This document shows positions 60,734 to 64,000 of a stretch of DNA of 64,000 nucleotides, one piece after another. Under the pieces are notes generated by a model. That model ran no database searches, had not been told where the DNA came from, and saw only the letters and a list, made by a program, of their open reading frames with translations. Origin of the DNA: Albula goreensis (taxonomy: Eukaryota > Chordata > Actinopteri > Albuliformes > Albulidae); contig CM040764.1 in assembly GCA_022829145.1 (NCBI GenBank), positions 12,854,049-12,918,048 of the forward strand. The letters run 5' to 3'. The first letter of the stretch is position 1. Each line of letters begins with the position of its first letter. Made by a program: the position numbers and the translations under genes.

Positions 60734-62059
60734 CCAGGTCCGAGAGAATCATTTCCTCAGCCTCCACTTAATGCAAAACTATTTTGTGGTTCTTTTAATG
60801 TCTAATGTTCAAAGCTCTCTAATCTCAAGTCCAATGCCCCAGTTAGAAGGATAAAATTTTTGCTCAGTTGAGCCCTGTGGAAATGATCTCTCACTTTTGC
60901 TCATGCATTTAAATCGGCGCCTCACACCCATATCAGGTACTGGGATGTGGATTTGTCAGAAACCATAACCCTGCACAACCCAGCTGGTTCAGATCTCTGT
61001 AGATCTCATGACAAAATCACCTTACAATCCGGGGATATCTCTTCCTGTACCAGCCATCACTATGCCAGAGACATACCAGCTAAGACAGTTTTCAGATTCT
61101 CAGAGGGCGGCTCAAAGAAGTGTGATGTGTTTGACACATGCCACCTGTCAGTACAGTACACCTCAGGCCCCGATTAACTGAATTAATGTAAATAGTTCAA
61201 GTACATATCTATATTAGGCACCTATTTTGGCTGATCCTGTTTCATGTAAAAATGCAGGTCTGTGTAAATGATACATTTAAGGAAAAGGCTGGTTATGTCA
61301 TCTATGAACTTTTCACTTGTAGTTAAAATGCAAATGGAATCATAGAAAACCAGAAATGTCACAAAGTCATGTCCATGTCAATGGCAGGATAAATCTAGTG
61401 GAATGGCAATGGACACTATTCTCAAATGACTTTAAGAAAGAGACGAGGAACACACCTCCTACACAGCGCACTCTATACCACCCTCCTTACTGCCTGACAT
61501 GTCAGCTATTTCCTTAACCATGGACAACTTAGCCCTATAGAGAAAGTTTAGAATGCTGCACAGCCTTTTTAAAAATGCTATAGGCGCTGCATTCCGTCAC
61601 CTCTCTCCTGCCAAAGATAGCTGGATTGGCCACCACTCTGTTCTGTAAGCTCTCCGTTTAGAAACCAGGCCCTGAAAAGTACATAGGTCATTTTATAGCT
61701 CTGAACTGAGCTGCTTTTCCAGGATTAGAACAAGTTATACGGTGTAGGCCTGAAATGTGAGGCTACTCCAGACTCCACAACAGCTCAGTGAAATGACCAG
61801 TTGAATTCCACAGCAGCTGTGAATCCAATGTCTTATTGGCTTGGTCGTGTTTGGGTTTACATGGGCGGATGGGAGGTGTAGAAGTGCCACCATTTGTGCA
61901 GTACATGACCTGTCTGTGAGAGGTTTCTGTGGCCAGTGACAAGGCCTTTTCCTTCAGTAAAGATGAACTTCTGAACTGAAACCTTTAGTAAAAAAAAAAA
62001 AAAAAAAAGCATCCATCGATCCTTCAGGAGAGAAACAGTGAAAAAAGAAGGGAGTGATT
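60734..62059. other. Plain intronic sequence
   Basis: An A-run lies at 61990-62008. The frame 60947-61177 (76 aa, plus) resembles nothing known. No mobile element recognised. Confidence 0.5.
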
Positions 62060-62112
62060 CAGAGAGAGACAAAGAAAGGGAGAGATAGAGAGGGAGAGAG
62101 AGAGAGAGAGAA
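62060..62112. repeat. GA-rich microsatellite
   Basis: GAGAGA runs with GACAAAGAAAGG breaks; CU-rich in the pre-mRNA. Confidence 0.93.
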
Positions 62113-62114
62113 AT

Positions 62115-62128
62115 GTCACCATGGCAAC
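62115..62128. promoter_or_regulatory. RFX/X-box-like motif
   Basis: GTCACC-AT-GGCAAC closely matches the RFX consensus with a 2-nt spacer and sits directly after the GA tract. Motif evidence only. Confidence 0.38.
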
Positions 62129-64000
62129 AACTGACCTTTAAAGGTGAGCCAAAGTTGGACAAAGTTCTCCCTCCTCTTCTCTTAAAGCAGAGTGACATTT
62201 AACAGTCTTCACATGTCGGAGGAAGGTCACTCACGCCACATATAAACTGACAGGTCTTAAATAAAGTACCTGAGAACTACCTGTGTCCCAAGGCTGGAGT
62301 CTGGAGAATTAGCTTCTCTGTGTTCAACCCCCTCCTTCCTCACCATGGCAGATGTTTGCAGATAATTAGCCATTGATGTACATGGATAATTAGCTCATTT
62401 AGCCAGAGCAATTGGTCATTATACAAACCTACACACACAGCAGCCCTCCAACCATGGGGCTGCCGACCACATAGGGCCTCTTCACAGGGCCACTTTTGAC
62501 TGGAATTGGATTGGAATCATTATGTTATACAATACAAAATGGAGCACTTCCAATCCAATATGGCAAAAACAAATGCCATTGCCACATACAGGAGTATTTA
62601 TGTATTTATTTATTTACCTACTTGTTAATTTATTTAATCCAGATGGCGTGTTTGTGAGATTAATGAGAGTGTGCGACCTCCTCCTTTACTCTTCCTGTCT
62701 GCACTGCGTATGGCGTGTTTTTCTCATCTTACCTGGCCCACTCTCTTTTTGAATTGCAGCGGCTCAGCAGCAGATTTCAAGAGGATTGTTGAGGAGAAAT
62801 TAAACAGTCTGGTGGCAGATCCTTAATACCACTACTGTACTCAGGGGGGTTATCTGTTATTGTAATTATGTTTTTGCAAAGATTTGGCAAAATGCATTTT
62901 AAAAACCGCATAGTGGGCCCCTTAAATTCAACATTATTTTACTTATTTGTTTGTTTTTTTGATTATTTTTTAAGGGTTTTATGTATAAAACCAAAGTGAT
63001 GCGTTCAGTAAGCTCTTAACCACATATTTATAACTCTGATCCGCAGACAAGCAAGCTGCACTGTAGAGGTGTGCAGGCGCAAACTGATTGACTACTGGCA
63101 AGAGCCTCGAAATAGGCAGCGTTATTGAACACTCCTCTATCTTCCTTTCCTCTGCTAACCCCCCAGGCCTATTCTGTCTCCCCCCTCTGTTAATTAAAAA
63201 AGAGAGGTAGCCAGGGGCAATATGTACTTTCCACCAATCAAGGGGGCCCGCGATCAGTTGCCACAGCTTATCCTTGTCTCTGGAGATTTAAACGTTTCCG
63301 ACGTTTGCCCTTCCTCGTCCCTGTGGACACTTAGTGCATTCTGGGTAGAGTAGCCCCACTTGCTTAATCCTTTGCCTGCCCCACAGACATCGATGTGAGA
63401 ACACTGTGGTCTTATTGGAAGCTCTTATGTAAAATCAGTTTTGATTGGATTGTGTGTGCCCATAAGGGACAAAGTTCATTTAACTGAATCCCAGTCTTCA
63501 CATTTTTTTTCTTAAGAAAAGTGAAATTTCCAATTCTACCCTGTTGCTTCAAATAATGGTGGCACAAAGTTCTATAATTTTCCACACCTAGTAACAAAGG
63601 CAGTGAAGTGAAACAGCCTGCATTGTTGACAAACAGCATGCTCAGAATTGTGGGATAGAAGGACTTGCAGTGTGACATCCAATCCTGGGGAATAAGGAAC
63701 CTTACATTATTCTCTGTGCGAGTCCTCTCTGACGGCACAAGAGCCATTGGGTGGGGCCTGCCTCTCACTCTACATACACCGAGTATGTAAATTATTACCT
63801 CTCCTACCACCAGGTGGCACTGTGGTCACTGTATGCATCCCTTTGTGTCTCTTTTTGATTGTTTTGACTGATTATGAGCAGGATACAGGGGAAGGGTACA
63901 TGAAAATGGAACCAACAGATGTGGAGCAAATTGTGCAAAATGATCGATTGCAGTTGAAGACAAGGAAGGCAATATTTATACTTAGGCTGCGCACAACTTT
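62129..64000. other. Intronic sequence, mostly plain
   Basis: A small inverted pair (GGATTGGAA near 62508 and TTCCAATCC near 62549) can form a short hairpin. The patch 63195-63340 is complex with some CpGs (GGGGGCCCGCGATCAG, AAACGTTTCCGACG) and may be regulatory. The minus frame 63412-63810 (132 aa) resembles no known family. Confidence 0.45.

Larger units (their letters stand above)
44388..64000 (-). other. Partial intron upstream of the 49-nt exon (at least 19.6 kb)
   Basis: The intron enters from beyond 64000. The preceding RRM1 exon (peptide of the GCAFLTYC..LHEQKTLPG type) was searched for by eye on the minus strand and not found in the window. Contents are listed separately: SINEs, LINE tails, MITEs, simple repeats, candidate regulatory blocks. 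No other gene was recognised on either strand. Confidence 0.85.

Overview
This window is vertebrate nuclear DNA and almost all of it is intron. The only protein-coding sequence I can support is three short exons on the minus strand. Together they encode the end of the RRM1-RRM2 linker and most of RRM2 of a CELF-family (CUGBP/Elav-like) RNA-binding protein, best matched to CELF5 (CELF4 is the alternative). In transcription order they are 44387-44339 (49 nt), 4281-4153 (129 nt) and 2877-2798 (80 nt). Each has a good AG acceptor and GT donor, and the reading phases join exactly (0-1, 1-1, 1-0). The introns between them are about 40.06 kb and 1.275 kb. The RRM1 exon upstream, beyond 64000, and the next downstream exon, before position 1, were not found here.

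The organism looks like a ray-finned fish. Evidence is the very dense CA/TG/CT microsatellites, a 5S-rRNA-headed SINE, tRNA-headed SINEs with a fish-type tail, short hAT-type MITEs, LINE 3' ends with an ATTGA-type tail, and short inverted-repeat elements around CTGATC-type arms. I cannot name the species.

Layout. 1-2797: intron downstream of the 80-nt exon, with a complete hAT-type MITE at 115-281. 2798-4281: two RRM2 exons and the intron between them. 4282-44338: the giant intron, holding the polypyrimidine tract at 4.7-4.95 kb, a hAT MITE at 11.26-11.58 kb, long CA arrays (8.5-24.7 kb), a LINE reverse-transcriptase relic at 20.4-21.2 kb, two strong palindromes at 22.8-22.9 kb, a 12-bp minisatellite of about 650 bp at 23.4-24.1 kb, a 5S SINE abutting a hAT half-element at 27.6-28.0 kb, a tRNA SINE at 31.8 kb, and long TG arrays (34.7-41.5 kb). 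44339-44387: the 49-nt exon. 44388-64000: part of the upstream intron, with LINE 3' tails in opposite orientation (49.0-50.9 kb), an inverted-repeat MITE (51.5 kb), a triple CCAAT repeat (54.6 kb), a G-rich (GGGGCG)n tract (55.3 kb), two more SINEs (57.5 and 59.6 kb) and an RE1/NRSF-like site (60.56 kb).

Several complex, non-repetitive, CpG-retaining blocks look like conserved non-coding elements, but conservation cannot be tested from one sequence. They are offered as candidates. CELF4/5/6 are mostly neural, so an intronic RE1 site, RFX-type palindromes and UG-rich RNA tracts fit regulation of such a gene; this is inference. I saw no virus-like element, RNA gene, CRISPR array or new multigene system.
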